Shown here: one piece after another, positions 23,401-34,762 of the stretch
Layout of the letters: each line of letters opens with the position of its first letter
Numbering within the stretch: position 1 is the stretch's first letter
Assembly (NCBI GenBank): GCA_019915135.1
Contig: JAHLMK010000001.1
Span: 4,898,001-4,962,000, forward strand
Reading direction: 5' to 3'
Source of the DNA: Strobilurus pachycystidiatus
Lineage: Eukaryota > Basidiomycota > Agaricomycetes > Agaricales > Physalacriaceae
Length of the DNA: 64,000 bases
Notes under the pieces: model-generated
Seen by the model: only the letters and a program-made list of their open reading frames with translations
Told to the model about the DNA's origin: nothing
Database searches by the model: none
Position numbers and translations under genes: made by a program

Positions 23401-23703
23401 GAGGCCCTCCAACGCATGGAATTTAGAGACTTGTCGTCGCCTGTGCCTATACACGCCATGTTGACCACGACCCACGAGCAGATCGAGGCTAAAGAAGGCA
23501 AACGAGTCCTGGTCTTGGCTGGACGTTCGAGGCGCCTAGCGGTGGAAGACCATACAGCGGAGATGAAGACTTTGATTTCGGAGCACAGTCATATCTCTTC
23601 CGATGTGAGGAAGACGATAGGTGATGTGGCGACCGCGTTCACGGTGGCGCGATGTGCGTCGGGCGTGATAGTCGTTCAGGCCTCCGCGAAGCAGGATGAT
23701 TGA
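20409..23703 (+). CDS. KHA1: K+/H+ antiporter of the CPA2 family (Kha1-like)
   Basis: Monovalent cation/proton antiporter, expected in Golgi or another endomembrane, controlling K+ and luminal pH. The N-terminal half (to about 22240) is the Na_H_exchanger domain with about 12 hydrophobic segments. It contains RKMRQPKVIAEVLGGILLGP, LFLFLVGLEIDG, FAGVAFSITAFPVLCRIL, LSAGVANDIVGWTLLALSVA (the ND ion-site motif) and GAFLVGIIVPREGN. The C-terminal half is a long cytosolic region ending with the USP-like segment around VPFFGGPDDRLALNL. The initiating exon (MPEFSATVVSLFRKRAAKEQ) is followed by GGLLSGKDPSAFNPDDPIRL, matching family N-termini. An intron near 21593-21640 must be removed to join HAIFG to AFLVGII. 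Confidence 0.92.
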
Positions 23704-23863
23704 TGATCGATGCCCACATATGACCAGACCATAATTTATTTCAGGACACTAGGAAATACGTCTCAACACGCCCAGATCTACTGTACATACTTCACAATGA
23801 CTCGCATGCCCTGTACTATAAAGTAATCATAATGCCCGGCATTTCTTGTAACGCCCTTCAGGC

Positions 23864-25132
23864 TCATGTTTGGTGATTTAGAACGCACCAATCGATTTGT
23901 GCTTCCTCCCCATATTGTTTGGCAAGCCATTCATTTGCTAGTCTGAAATGGCCGTTCCCTAGGAATCCCCTATGCGCAGAAAGTGGCGATGGATGAGGAG
24001 ACCTTTTCGTGGAGTAAGTCTCAAGTCTCAGTGCCATTTAAAATTCTTCTTACCTGAGGATCAAGTGCTTTGTCTGTATAGGCAATGTTTTAAGACAAGT
24101 TGTCCAGAGAACTGGTATCGAACATACCTCATCAATGCCAATCGCATCACAGGTTTTCTGCGCCGGAAGGCCCCAGGCCATGAAAACGACGCCTTTGCTC
24201 CCGGGACGCGATGTCACGACCTTGAGAACTTCGGCGGTGAACGTCTCCCAGCCTTTCTTGGAATGTGAATTGGCTTTGTGCGCGCGGACTGTGAGGCAGG
24301 CGTTGAGCCATAAAACACCGGTCGAGGCGAGGGTGCTCAGGTCACTGAGTCATATGTAAGGTCAAGAGCGGTTTCGCGAAGAGCCAGGGTACTTACCCAG
24401 ATTGTGGAACGACAAAGCCGGGAACGTCCGTGGCCATCTGCTTGTAGATGTTGCGTAGTGAGCCCGGTATCTTCGTGGGAGGAAGTACTGAGAAGGAGAG
24501 ACCTGTACAACGAATGAGGAACGGTCGCGAAGTTTGATGCAGTGCTGTACCGTGAGCTTGTCCGACGTTGTGATATGGGTCCTAGAATCTAGAATTGGGA
24601 GGAGAGCTCTTTATATACCGTGCATTTCTGCTCACCTGGCCCAGAATGACAACTTTGACAGACTCGAGAGGCGCTAACCGTGACCATGAGTATATGTCCT
24701 TCACTACGACAAGGTGAATAGTGCTCTCAATGCTCATTACAGAGACGCACTCGGGGGGTATATGACATTGTCTTTATGCTCCTGTATCAGGAACTTCTTC
24801 AGCTGAAATGCGATTAGTTTAGTGTGGGCGAAAACTTGGTCACTTCATACTTTGAGAAAGTAATCCTTGTTGAACTCTTTCAAAAGCGCGTTATACCAGG
24901 ACTTATCCATGGTTTGAAGTTCCAAGGTGGACAATGCCAGCTCATCTGGAAGAAAAGACGCGCTTTCCGAAGAGTTGCTTTCAGTAACGGTTGAAATCTT
25001 TTTGACGCTGTCGCTTCAGATCAATGTTGACTTGTGGAGGTAAAGAGGAGGAATATACCGTCCAGAAGCACTGGAGACAGCGATGCTTCTAGTGGATTTT
25101 GTCGTTCTCGTTACTAGACCTGAGGCAGACAT
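23864..25132 (-). CDS. UNG1: Uracil-DNA glycosylase
   Basis: Removes uracil from DNA in base-excision repair, in nucleus and mitochondria. Family 1 UDG signatures are clear on the minus strand: the catalytic motif [18 protein letters not shown] (the Asp activates water; an intron interrupts just after GQ), [42 protein letters not shown], and the closing [17 protein letters not shown]. The C-terminus WCVLNHQT ends at 23864. The N-terminus is Ser/Thr-rich and basic ([19 protein letters not shown]), consistent with targeting. At least seven introns. It shares a 142-bp bidirectional promoter with the PI-PLC-like gene. Confidence 0.95.
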
Positions 25133-25274
25133 GATTGTTGTCAATGTTGACGGTGAAGAGGAAAGCCAAAGGACCGCGTTTTCGGTCACCCGCTACTCAC
25201 ATGACTCGGTGATCGCCGATCAGACGACGTAACGCATTACACTGGGCGCTGTAGCAACTCATTCCACCACCATC
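25133..25274. promoter_or_regulatory. Bidirectional promoter of UNG1 and the PI-PLC-like gene
   Basis: Only 142 bp separate the two divergent start codons (25132 minus, 25275 plus), so both promoters and 5' UTRs must overlap. No clear TATA box is visible on either side. Confidence 0.5.
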
Positions 25275-26651
25275 ATGCCCATGCGGTTGACTGTCGTCAA
25301 TCTTACAGGCGACCAGCTTGTCTGCGCATGGGCCGCCAACGACTCGCCGAGCGTGCTTGCGCTCCCCTCAAAGCCCATCACAGTGACAGCGCCGAAGCGT
25401 TGCACCAAGTTGACGATAATGGACGCCTTGCACGCTAAGGAAATGATAGACAATCCTACCTCATATTCATTACAATTTACCATGTCCTTCGGTGCATCTT
25501 GGAAGGCTCTGACTGTATCGGACGACTGTCCATGGCGCGCCTACACTACCAAGGTTAGCGTCGGATCATTTTTTGGACTCATTGATGGTCCTAACAACTG
25601 CCTACATAGTTTGCAAAGAGACATACCCGCCTTATAATACTCCCGCGACGTAATACTGCAGCCTTCTTGTCAGACATGCCAGACGAGTCCTCTCTGGCAT
25701 CGCTACTGCTCCCCGGAACACATGATACGTAAGTGTGCCAATGACCTATTACAACTCGACGCTAACTAACTGCGCTCCAGTATGGCATTCTATGGCTGGC
25801 CGATCTCACAGTGCCAGGATCTCTCGACACCTCTATCTGTGCAACTTCACTCCGGTATCCGAGTGCTGGACATACGTCTGGCTGTAATCAACGGGCAGCT
25901 CATCGCATACCACGGCATCTATCCTCAGAAGACCCCATTCAGCGCAATCATGTCTACTATACGCGACTTCCTCACAGCCCCCGAATCATGCCACGAAACG
26001 ATCGTAATGTCTATGAAGCAAGAAGATTACCCAGCTACGCGACCAAATGTCTTCTCGAAAGCGGTACACGACGAGATGATGACTATCCCTGATATGTGGT
26101 TCTTGGAAAACCGCGTACCGACGCTTGGAGAAGTCAGGGGGAAGGTTGTATTCCTGAGTCGATTTGGTGGCAACGGTGACGGCTGGGAGGGTGGTTTGGA
26201 AGGGCTAGGCATCCACCCAACGAAGTGGCCCGACAGCGCCAAGGATGGCTTCACATGGAGCTGCAAGAACACCCTCGTACGCACACACGACTGGTACGCA
26301 ATCCCGTCGTTCTTGTCTGTACCGGAGAAGGTTGCCCTTGCGACGGAGATCCTCCTGCCGCCTTCTGCGCAGGCCGCCGAAACGCTTTCCATCACCTTCT
26401 TCTCTGCTGCTGCGTTTCCATTGGCCCTACCACCGACAGTTGCTCAAGGATTCGGATGGCCCAAGTTGGGTTTTGGGGTTGAAGGTGTGAATAGTCGTGT
26501 TGGGAAATGGGTGCTTGACAGGCTTTCCGAAGAGCAGCCCCGACTGCGCGGTTGGGCCTTGATGGATTATTTTGCTGACGAGCCTGCGCTTGTATCTCTG
26601 TTGATCGAGTGTAATTATCGTGGTCGCAAGGCTGGCGAGGAAGGGTTCTAA
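25275..26651 (+). CDS. PI-PLC X-domain phosphodiesterase-like protein
   Basis: A single-domain phosphatidylinositol-specific phospholipase C-like enzyme. Residues 1 to about 110 form a beta-rich leader (MPMRLTVVNLTGDQLVCAWA). The X domain follows with both catalytic histidines: LLPGTHDTMAFYGWPISQCQ and AYHGIYPQKTPF. Supporting motifs are GIRVLDIRLAV, FLENRVPTLGEVRGKVVFLSRF and GWALMDYFADEPALVSLLIECN. There is no Y domain, PH domain or C2 domain, so it belongs to the bacterial-like short class common in fungi. Introns lie at about 25552-25609 and 25728-25780; the large last exon is uninterrupted. No signal peptide, so an intracellular location is inferred. Confidence 0.85.
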
Positions 26652-26810
26652 ATGTATCTCGCTCATGACACACCTAACGTGGGACGCACAGCTGCAATAC
26701 TACTCTCTACTATCACTGTTATACACTTAGCTGTCGGCCCCTTCACCATCAGACCACTTTCTTGACGCATCTAGATGTGCTTAACATACGTACGACTGAA
26801 GCTCCTTACC

Positions 26811-28342
26811 ATGGCGTCCGAAGAACACCAAATTGTCAGCGCGAACAGAGCAACCTCTGCCCGCCTTTGCCCAACAACGGAAGGCGCATCAAATCATGCG
26901 ATACGCCCGTCGCCGATACGCCGACACGATCAGTCAATTTCAAATTCCAAGAGGTCGACTTCCACCACCATGCAAATCTCGCGAAGAATTCCATCTGCAT
27001 TTCTCTCAAACTACAATTTGGTTTGCACACGATGTTCAAAGGAGACCACAAAGATGTCGAGATGTGCAAGGTGAGAACGCGTTGTCTACTGTGGCGCAGG
27101 TAAGATTGTTTTTCGATAGGCTACTGCTCAGCGCTGAGCGCCTAATACTCGTCCTCAGGTTGTCAAAAGGTTCGTACACTCATGATCACTGATTGACGAT
27201 GTGTTTTGACTGTCGCATAGGCCGCTTGGGCATCCCACAAGGCCATCTGCAAAGCCTTCACTACGTCAGAGAAGGATATCAGCTTGCAGTCAATATTGAA
27301 GCAAGCACCGATCTTGAACATTGTAACAAGATCGCGCGTGAAGCGACCCGCCTCGATGGCTTCCTTACGGGTAAACTAGGTCGTTTTCTCAACGAGTCGG
27401 AGAGGAATATGATTGAATATCAGCCCCGCTGCATGGCATGGTAAATTATCTTTGATGGAGTCCAACTCTTTCCTCACACCCATAACTGTTTAGTACTCGT
27501 CCTGATCGATTTCTTCGTATGACAACGTCTCTTACCGCGCTCACACCCTGCTCGAACTGCAAGATGGCGTTCTTCTGCTGCGAAGAGCATTGCAACGCTT
27601 CGCGCGCTGCCCACCGCGAGCAGCACCACTAGCCACGATGGACTGACGCAATGTCAGTTGAATCGCGAATTCCGCGACAATCTCAAACTCTTGTCTGTTC
27701 AGCTTGACATTGACCCGACGCGATACTGTCCCGACCGAGTTATGACCGAGTGGAGGTCACTCAAAGGGACGTCCTGGATGGAGGAATACAGTGGACTGCT
27801 CAAGTCGTTCAAAACTTCGTCGCCCGAGGTGCCAGTGGAAGCCTGGGTGCCACGGGCGGCGTCTGACAAACTGTCTTTTCCCTCGCTTTCGTAAATTGTA
27901 TCATGCCGAACAATTGGCTCCAGTTGGGCGACCCGACCTCGCCATCGTCTTCAAAGCTGGGTAGTCCGGCGATGGTTCTGAGACCTGGCCGGGGACTATC
28001 AACAGGCTGCTGAATGAAAAGACCCCATCACTCAGTTCACGGTAGCATTTCATTTTCGTGTGCTGTGCATGAATCACCGCCGCATTCCATCAGGCGCCCA
28101 CTCTTGATGCGTCTCTTGCTGATGCACGATGCATCAAGCAACACGGCGCTAGGCTTATGACCGACTCTGGTATGGCACCTGGAAGTCGAAACGCATGGGG
28201 AAGTCTGTTGTGAAATGTGGAACCATCAACTGTGGCGAGCTTCTTCAGTGTGAATGGCTGGATCTCTGGGTTGAGATTTAGATCCGGGGATTCTTCTTGC
28301 TTCACTCTAATGATGCTTCCATGGCCGACTGCGAACAAATAA
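26811..28342 (+). pseudogene. Decayed MYND zinc-finger gene of a basidiomycete-specific family
   Basis: The whole gene body is recognisable on the + strand but broken. The MYND finger reads C-TRC-SKETTKMSRCAR, then a TGA exactly where the next zinc-binding Cys is expected, then ERVVYCGAGCQKAAWASHKAIC after two in-frame introns. A frame change leads to LGRFLNESERNMIEYQPRCMAC, LTPCSNCKMAFFCCEEHC and, after another shift, DGLTQCQLNREFRDNL, WRSLKGTSWMEEY. Later blocks PDLAIVFKAG (stop) SGDGSETW and HGARLM...NAWGSLL (stop) NVEPSTVASFFSVNGWISG match the C-terminal half of the family. I count at least three in-frame stops and two or more frameshifts. Normal members regulate nothing known. Confidence 0.75.
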
Positions 28343-28391
28343 CTATAGAATATGTTTACGCTTCGGTTATCCTTCCTCTAGATGATCAAAC

Positions 28392-28574
28392 GTGACCTCG
28401 TTTCAAGACACTCCTGCAGATTCACGCATCAAGAGTTTGATAGAATCAATGGCTGGGACGCCGGTGGCCGCAGGCTCAAGCGAATATGGACGGTGGTGGC
28501 TCTCCTTGATTCACAGAGGTTACGATTTTGGCACTGGTGCGTTCTGCCCGGTCGCCACACTGATCGTGGATTAG
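28392..28574 (+). CDS. Short open frame of unknown function
   Basis: A 60-codon frame from ATG 28392 (MTSFQDTPADSRIKSLIESMAG, then WWLSLIHRGYDFGTGAFCPVA) has natural composition, but no family is recognised. It sits between the MYND relic and RAD18 and may be a fragment of another decayed gene or a chance frame. Confidence 0.2.
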   Translation: MTSFQDTPADSRIKSLIESMAGTPVAAGSSEYGRWWLSLIHRGYDFGTGAFCPVATLIVD

Positions 28575-28808
28575 AAGACGCTTTGCATCGTAGTTCTTTA
28601 AGGGGTCTCACTGTGGCCTCAGTTGAGCTTGAGTAAGAACGTTTTCGCTCCAATTATGTAGGAAGCTGAGGTCTAGTGACTTCTTGAGAGTAATTTGAAC
28701 TTCCAATGCCATTGCCAATGCACAGCATAGACGTGACACTCACCTCACGTGGACGTGTCAAACGCGTTCTGTGACCAATACTAATAGTCCTTGCTTCCAA
28801 CGTCGATC

Positions 28809-30190
28809 ATGTTCAAAAGACCTGCCTGGCAAGACGAGAAACTGCCTGAACCCGAAGACTTTCCGCAATCAACAACAGCACCGGGACTACGAGTCCTTGA
28901 CAGCGCCCTGCGCTGTACAATTTGCAAGGAATTCTTTACTGGCCCGGTCAGCCTCCGATGTGGGCATTCTTTCTGCTCCCAGGTACGCAGACGGATCAGG
29001 CGATATCCATATATTGCCCTCTCACAGCTACGTAGTGTATACGAGAGTCATTGGCCGTGAAACAGGAATGCCCAACCTGTCGTAAAGGTCAGGAGAACGA
29101 GGGGCACATACGGATCAATCCCGCTCTGGAAGAAGCTGTTGCTGCTTGGGGAGAAGCAAGGTGCGTGCTATATCATATGCATCTACGACTTTCTCACACG
29201 ACTGGGTTACCCATAGGACAAGCATTCTATCATACATCGAAAAGGCGAATAGACCGGCCGTGGTGCCCAGCCCATCCTCGCCGAAGAAACGGAAGCGAAA
29301 TGCTTCTGACACAGGCTCGTCGGACGTCGAGATTCTTTCCAGCCCTCCCCGAGCCTCCTCCTCCGAACTGAAACGTGGGTGAACTCCAGCGTCGGGGAGC
29401 CCTGCACTCACCTTTGGTCGTTAGAAACAATTTGCCCGATTTGTAATAAACCCGCCACCGAGGATGTGGTCAATCAACACTTGGATAAAGGATGCGACAC
29501 AAAAGACGCGAAAAACACAAAAGACGCCTGGGCAATGATGATGGCGCCCAAGAAACCTCCAAAAGGCAAGGGGAAGGCAAGGTGAAGTACTGATCCTCGC
29601 GTCATGGACTGTGTCTCTGACTCAGTTTCATAGATCAGTTATGTCCGACACCGAAGAGGATAGCCCGCTCCCCAAGGTGTCTTATGCCACCATGAAGGAT
29701 AAACAAATCAAGGACCTTCTCTCACAGCAGGGCTTGCCTACCGTCGGGGATCGACAGTCACTCATTAGACAACACCAGCAGCAAGTCCTACGCTTTTGTC
29801 CTTCTGATATAAAAGTCTCATAGCTTCCTAGATGGGTAATTCTATACAATGCAAACCTCGACCAGGCTGCAAAGCGTCGTAAGACCATTCCACAGCTCAA
29901 GCAAGAGCTAGCGAGGTGGATCAATAGGCAGCAATCAAAATCTAAACCCGTCGTAGAGGATGTCGCCGTACATCAGGTAAGCAGTCTACGGGATTACGGA
30001 ATGTGCGGTGACCTTGTCCTCAATACAGCGTAAATACCACGGAGAGTTTGCAAAGTTGACGGAGGCTGCTCGTCCCAGGGACAAGTCCTCGGCGGCATCT
30101 CAGTCACCTGTGGAAACAAACGCTGCCCCCCTATCGGGGAAGCCTCCACCGTTACCCGTGCAAGAAGACGAAGCCATCGCAGTCCATTAG
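28809..30190 (+). CDS. RAD18: Postreplication repair E3 ubiquitin ligase Rad18
   Basis: Ubiquitinates PCNA with Rad6 to start translesion synthesis. The expected domain order is complete: a RING near residue 35 (LRCTICKEFFTGPVSLRCGHSFC, then ECPTCRK), a linker with a basic patch PKKRKRNASD, a UBZ4-type finger (CPICNKPATEDVVNQHLDKGC), and a SAP domain (MKDKQIKDLLSQQGLPTVGDRQSLI). A C-terminal acidic/Pro-rich tail ends in VQEDEAIAVH. The start at 28809 gives MFKRPAWQDEKLPEPEDFP, in line with fungal Rad18 N-termini. At least seven short introns. Length near 370 residues is slightly short but within the fungal range. Confidence 0.93.
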
Positions 30191-30984
30191 TGACGTTTGC
30201 GATGTTCATCACCTTCTGGTCTTGGAACAAGAGAGGAGGATATTCCCTTGTATCACCATTGCTAATACCATTGTAACGCGTTCAACAGTTTCCTTGTTCC
30301 GATCAACACGTTGAGACCTTGCGTGTTGAGACTTCGAGCTGAGAACCTGAGACTGAGGTCTTAGAGATGGAACGGATCTGAGAGCATCAAGAGAGCAGAA
30401 CCATTTTGGGAATTTGGTAAGATGGCGATAATGGTGGCGGGTCCAATGCCGTCCTTCCATCTCGCGCGTCGCCATTGATGGTGCGACTTTGCACCGCATT
30501 CCGTCCGCCTGATCAGCTTCCGAGGACAGTGCACGCAATTCCACATCATCTGTACTCACAGTGCCGTGTGCTCTACGCGGAGAAGGAGGCGAGTAAGTGG
30601 CGAGTCGAGTGAACCGTCCCGTAACGCAATAAAGCGCCCGTAGTGGGACAATGAGCACAACGGGCCGCTGAGACGGGTTGTCTGTTTATTTACTCGAGTA
30701 AGAAGGTTCTTTGTTTCCATCAACTTAGTACGCTTGATTGAGCTGAAGAACATCCGTAACAGGTGCAGCGTGACTCCTACATGCGGCGTTCTGCATTTCC
30801 ACGAAACAATAAGATTCCAGGAAAGGAAGGAGCGCCGAGCATGCTGTTTTCGCTTCCCACCTATATCAAGGACAAGGACAGGTTCCTTATAAGATCCTGT
30901 TTTCTCGGTTTGATGGGCACTTTGCTCCTGCCTGCCGTCTTCTCTTTCTTTCGCCCCCTTTTTCTTTCGAACTCACGACCCACG
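30191..30984. other. Intergenic region between RAD18 and the DUF7330-like gene
   Basis: About 790 bp: the RAD18 3' UTR, then a pyrimidine-rich tract before 30985 (CTTCTCTTTCTTTCGCCCC and similar) typical of a basidiomycete promoter. No convincing exon or RNA gene seen. Confidence 0.35.
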
Positions 30985-31707
30985 ATGTTTGCTGAATCGA
31001 CGAGTGACCATTCGAGCGTGAGTGCTTTGCCGTCGCTACCCTTCATCGACCTGACAGTGACAGCAGTTTGTGTCCGAGAAGGATCACTCGAACAGCCCTA
31101 CCACCGGCATGCACAAAATCAAGTACGCACCGCAAAGCGAGTGGGATTTACAGCTCGATGTGTCGCATAAGCCTGTCGACCTTACCCTGGTGCTTCCCCA
31201 TCACCGCGCACGCAACCAGCCCCTAGACCACAGGATGAACATCTTCCTGGGCAACGATTCCGCGCCCGTCAAAGCCAAAGTCGTACGTCCATCGCACACA
31301 TTCTGCAGAATCCGATCTCATCTCCATGGCAGTGCCGCAACTCGCCAAAGACAAAGTTCTACCTCGACGTGCAGGCCATCAGCTCGGACGTGACCGTCTG
31401 GCTCCCGTCAGACTTTGCGGGGCACATACAGTGCTCCGGCCGGCCGTCGCTCTCGTCTGGGTTCCTCAACCGCATCGCGCCCAACGTGCGCTTTCACGAT
31501 GCACACACCTCGGGGCTCACGGAGGACGAAGTGGTGGTGTCCACCTCAGGGACCATCTCGTTCCGCATGTGGGACGTCCGCACGGGCACGCCCGAGAACT
31601 CGCAGAAGGAGACGCTCAAACGCATGTTCAGCCGCACACATAAGGGCAAACTGCCGGAGCGGGACGCCAGGTCCATTGATTGGGACTTTCTCCTCGACGA
31701 CGATTGA
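30985..31707 (+). CDS. DUF7330-like protein of unknown function
   Basis: Three exons give about 200 residues: MFAESTSDHSS, an exon with HKIKYAPQSEWDLQLDVSHK and NIFLGNDSAPVKAKV, and a last exon with FYLDVQAISSDVTVWLPSDF, GHIQCSGRPSLSSGFLNRI and VVVSTSGTISFRMWDV. The V.VWLPSDF.G.I..SG....GF.NRI pattern is one I associate with the uncharacterised fungal DUF7330 family; that assignment is from memory. The predicted fold is beta-rich and there is no signal peptide or membrane segment. The C-terminus is acidic (DWDFLLDDD). A (CAC)n tract begins 23 bp after the stop. Confidence 0.65.
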
Positions 31708-31730
31708 TTGATTGAGGCGCCTCCCATCTC

Positions 31731-31760
31731 CCCACCACCACCACCACCACCACCACCACA
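31731..31760. repeat. (CAC)n microsatellite
   Basis: About ten perfect CAC/CCA trinucleotide units in the 3' region of the DUF7330-like gene. Likely within its 3' UTR. Confidence 0.9.
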
Positions 31761-32035
31761 TACGTATATCCCGCTTCGTTCTCATTGCGCATCATTACAT
31801 ATATCACTATGCACACACCCACTGTATCACCCCCACATAACCGCTGTATATTGCTTTCACCCTATCACTGTAGCCATATTATTTCGTACTCTAGATGATA
31901 CGAGATCTCGTCATCCGTATACCACCATATACCATATGAACATGCATTCCATGATCCTTATCCGGAATTGACAGTGGCGCGAAAGAGTCAATAGTCCCAT
32001 TAATATTGGCATAATGCATTCCAGACGTCAAACTA

Positions 32036-33959
32036 TCACTCGGACTTGCTGCCTCCCTTCTTCTGAGCCACAAACTCGTCTAGAAGCGTCGGCCAAGCCT
32101 TGAATTGCGGTCAGCAAGTCAGCAAGTCTACACCAAACGGCACTTACACCATCCGCCTCATATCCGTCGAGGTTGGGGCCCATAGTCTCGCAAAATTCGA
32201 GCATCTAAGACCATCTCAGCAATCGCGCGTGCGGTGCAATCGGCAGGTACGAGTACATACCATTCCCCACAAGTCCTTGTTAACAGCCTTGTACGCATCC
32301 TCTCGACCCTAATCATGCGCACACATTACCTCACTTGAACTTGCGCGGCGAAAGGGACGGGGCGGGAGGAACTCACCGATATAAACTCAAGCACTTCGTT
32401 CAAGAGAATGTATTTTGGGGTAAGGAGGACGGTCCAGAATGCTTTTGCGGTCTGTGGCAACATGCGGTGAGCTGACAGACATCTCTCCCTGCGTAGGAAT
32501 CACGTACATCCATCTCGATATTCCTCGATTGTCTGCCGTGGACGCGTTGAGAAGCTATCAAAAACGCGATAGAAGCACTCACGGAGGCTTGACAAGGGCA
32601 AAGGAGTAGAAGTAAAGCTTATGGAACGCGTTCTTGGGATCTTCCGCGTACTGCCAGTACTCTGTCCTGTCGTATGGTTCGTCCGTCTTCTTGCTAGACT
32701 TCTTCACCGGTGGCTTGCCGTCTATAAGCAAGTCGTTCAGCTCGTCCAACGCGAGCTTTATCGTCGGTAACGAAGAGATCCTGTAGTTCACATGAGCAGG
32801 CGTGCTCGTGAGAGAGAAACAGCAGCACACACTTTTTGGCCGACGTCCATTTGATCCAGTCGCTCTTCTCGAATTTGCCCATCTCCTTTGCATCAAGCTG
32901 CCACGAGAGAAGGATGGGGAGCGCGCCTTCCATGGGTATATCTGCCTCTGTGCATATCTGCTCGAGGCCTTCTGGTCCTATGACATCGGGGGTATCGGCG
33001 TCGGCATATGTTGTGAAGAGTTCGAGCGCTTTCGCTGGAGAGTATGGTTCGGCCTTGACGGTGGACTGTCTCTTTGGCTCTGGTGGAATGACGGCCTGTC
33101 CGAGGCCCAGATTAGGTTCACGATTACGGTACGAAGGCGAGGCAGTCACGCACTGCTGGAATAGGCTTGCTTGGACCGGGTTGTTCGTCGACTTGGCTGG
33201 AATTTTTGGTAAAACACGAGCAGAGAAAGGAGAATATGATGCCCATGGGATGTGCATGCACCAGCGTGCAGCGTGGGAGGGGAAGTCGGCAGTGGGGGCA
33301 GTGCTGAAGGCAACTTACATGGCTTGCTCCTGGAAAGTGGCAACGGGTAAGCCACGTGTGAAAAGGGTAACACGTGGTACTGACATCATCTTTAGCAGCT
33401 CTGGGCGAAAGAACGCGTTTTAGCGGGGTGCGATGGGGATGGCGAGAGGCGAGAGGATGGGTGGTGAGGACATGGGAAAGAAAGAGCAGTATTAATATCA
33501 ACAAGTGCAATGATAGATGAGAACACAACAAAACGCACTGGGCAGCCTTTTTAGTTCGCGGTTTGGCCTTGGCCGCTGCTTTCGTCTTTGCTTTCTTTGG
33601 CGGAGGCTGGACATGGTGTTCAGGGTGTCCTGTGCTTGTATGCAGTAGGTACGCACCTCCTGCGCGCTGTCTTCTCCGTCTCCATCGGACGGCCTGTTGG
33701 CGATGAGAGAGACCGTGCATCCAGCTCGACGTGAACGCGTACGATGCAGCCTTCTTCTTGGCGGGCGCCTTCCTCTTTGCCGGCGCCTTTTCCTTGGCTG
33801 GTTCTGCGGCCTTTTCGTCCTTGCCGTTGGCGCGCGTTGAGCTCCGGGTTGCACGCGTAGAACCCGCCTCGGTTGTTGCCGCCGTATCCGGTTGTTTCCG
33901 CTGGGTTTTGTGAGGGATCAACGCAGAAAATGAAGGCCATGGCGCACCTTGGGTGGCAT
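32036..33959 (-). CDS. DCN1: Defective-in-cullin-neddylation protein (DCN1-like Nedd8 co-E3)
   Basis: Promotes Nedd8 transfer from Ubc12 to cullins. The potentiating neddylation (PONY) domain is complete across several exons: ALELFTTYADADTPDVIGPE, GLEQICTEADIPMEGALPIL, MGKFEKSDWIKW, KNAFHKLYFYSFALVKPP, AFWTVLLTPKYILLNEVLEF, and NKDLWGMLEFCETM...GYEADGAWPTLLDEFVA. The N-terminus (MPPK | RKQPDTAATTEAG...) replaces the UBA domain of yeast Dcn1 with two Lys/Ala-rich stretches (PAKRKAPAKKKAA and PPPKKAKTKAAAK) that look like nuclear localisation signals, as in animal DCNL4/5. The start at 33959 is the ATG joined by a short intron to that basic exon. Divergent from CIA2 with 149 bp between starts. 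Confidence 0.9.
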
Positions 33960-34108
33960 CGTCGTGATGGCTGAGATCGAAGAGACAGGGCACGGTGGTC
34001 AATGCAAAATGCTTACCTTCGAAAATAAAGTAAAATAAAAATAAAAAATAAATCAGATAGCGTGAGATGCGTGAGTCAGCGCCAATCGTCTCTTGTCCAT
34101 TGATCATC
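33960..34108. promoter_or_regulatory. Bidirectional promoter of DCN1 and CIA2
   Basis: 149 bp between divergent start codons. It contains an A/T-rich stretch (AAATAAAGTAAAATAAAAAT and following, 34022-34050) in the middle, which is probably the shared core promoter. Confidence 0.45.
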
Positions 34109-34762
34109 ATGGTCGAAGTCTTCAACGCGAATCCCACCATCTTCAAGCCTGTCAAAACAGAAAAAAAGCACAGCAGCTCTCTTTGGATTGACGACGATGA
34201 GCAGGCTCAGCTGGACATTGACGACAACGAGCCAGAGCCCATTGATCGCGATGAAATCTACGGTATGCACCCCGCTGGAGAAGACAAGATGCCGCCTAAT
34301 CTCGGGATAGAACTCGTGAGGACAATATACGACCCAGAACATCCTAACACGCTCGAGGAGCTCAACGTCGTCTCTGCTCCTCAAATTATCATCACCGGCA
34401 ATCGCATCCTGGTCGAATTCACCCCTACTGTGCCCCACTGCGGAATGTCCACTTTGATAGGTGCGTTGCATTCCTGTGTCCGTGATCTCGCCTCATCCAT
34501 GCAGGCCTCTCCATCCGTGTCCGCCTCCTTAGGAGCTTGCCTGAACGCTTCAAAGTCGACATCATCGTCAAGCCAGGCTCTCACCAGAGTGAAGAAGCAG
34601 GTTCGTGGCCCATATCATCGAGGTCTCTCCCTTTGTAATTGGCCTCCAGTCAACAAGCAGCTGAACGACAAAGAACGGGTCGCGGCGGCGCTTGAGAATC
34701 CAGCTCTTGTCAAAACCATCGAGACTACCCTAGACAAACCCACCCTCGCGAGTCTGTTCTAG
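34109..34762 (+). CDS. CIA2: Cytosolic iron-sulfur assembly targeting factor (MIP18/FAM96 family)
   Basis: Part of the CIA targeting complex that delivers Fe-S clusters to cytosolic and nuclear proteins such as DNA polymerases and helicases. The acidic N-terminal tail ([20 protein letters not shown]) precedes the MIP18 domain: [38 protein letters not shown] with the conserved reactive Cys, then [37 protein letters not shown] and [16 protein letters not shown]. Introns remove 34266-34311, about 34461-34503 and about 34600-34653. The start gives [14 protein letters not shown], as in other fungal members. Length of about 170 residues is normal. Divergent from DCN1. Confidence 0.92.
   Translation: MVEVFNANPTIFKPVKTEKKHSSSLWIDDDEQAQLDIDDNEPEPIDRDEIYGMHPAGEDKMPPNLGIELVRTIYDPEHPNTLEELNVVSAPQIIITGNRILVEFTPTVPHCGMSTLIGALHSCVRDLASSMQASPSVSASLGACLNASKSTSSSSQALTRVKKQVRGPYHRGLSLCNWPPVNKQLNDKERVAAALENPALVKTIETTLDKPTLASLF

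Noticed and set aside
27060..27110. In-frame TGA at a Cys position in the MYND finger as a selenocysteine codon
   Set aside because: The gene carries further stops and frameshifts, which points to decay; selenocysteine machinery is also not expected in Agaricomycetes.
33124..34155. 343-codon minus-strand frame across the DCN1 5' half
   Set aside because: It reads through several introns; the true protein uses only the basic exons and then splices to the neddylation domain.
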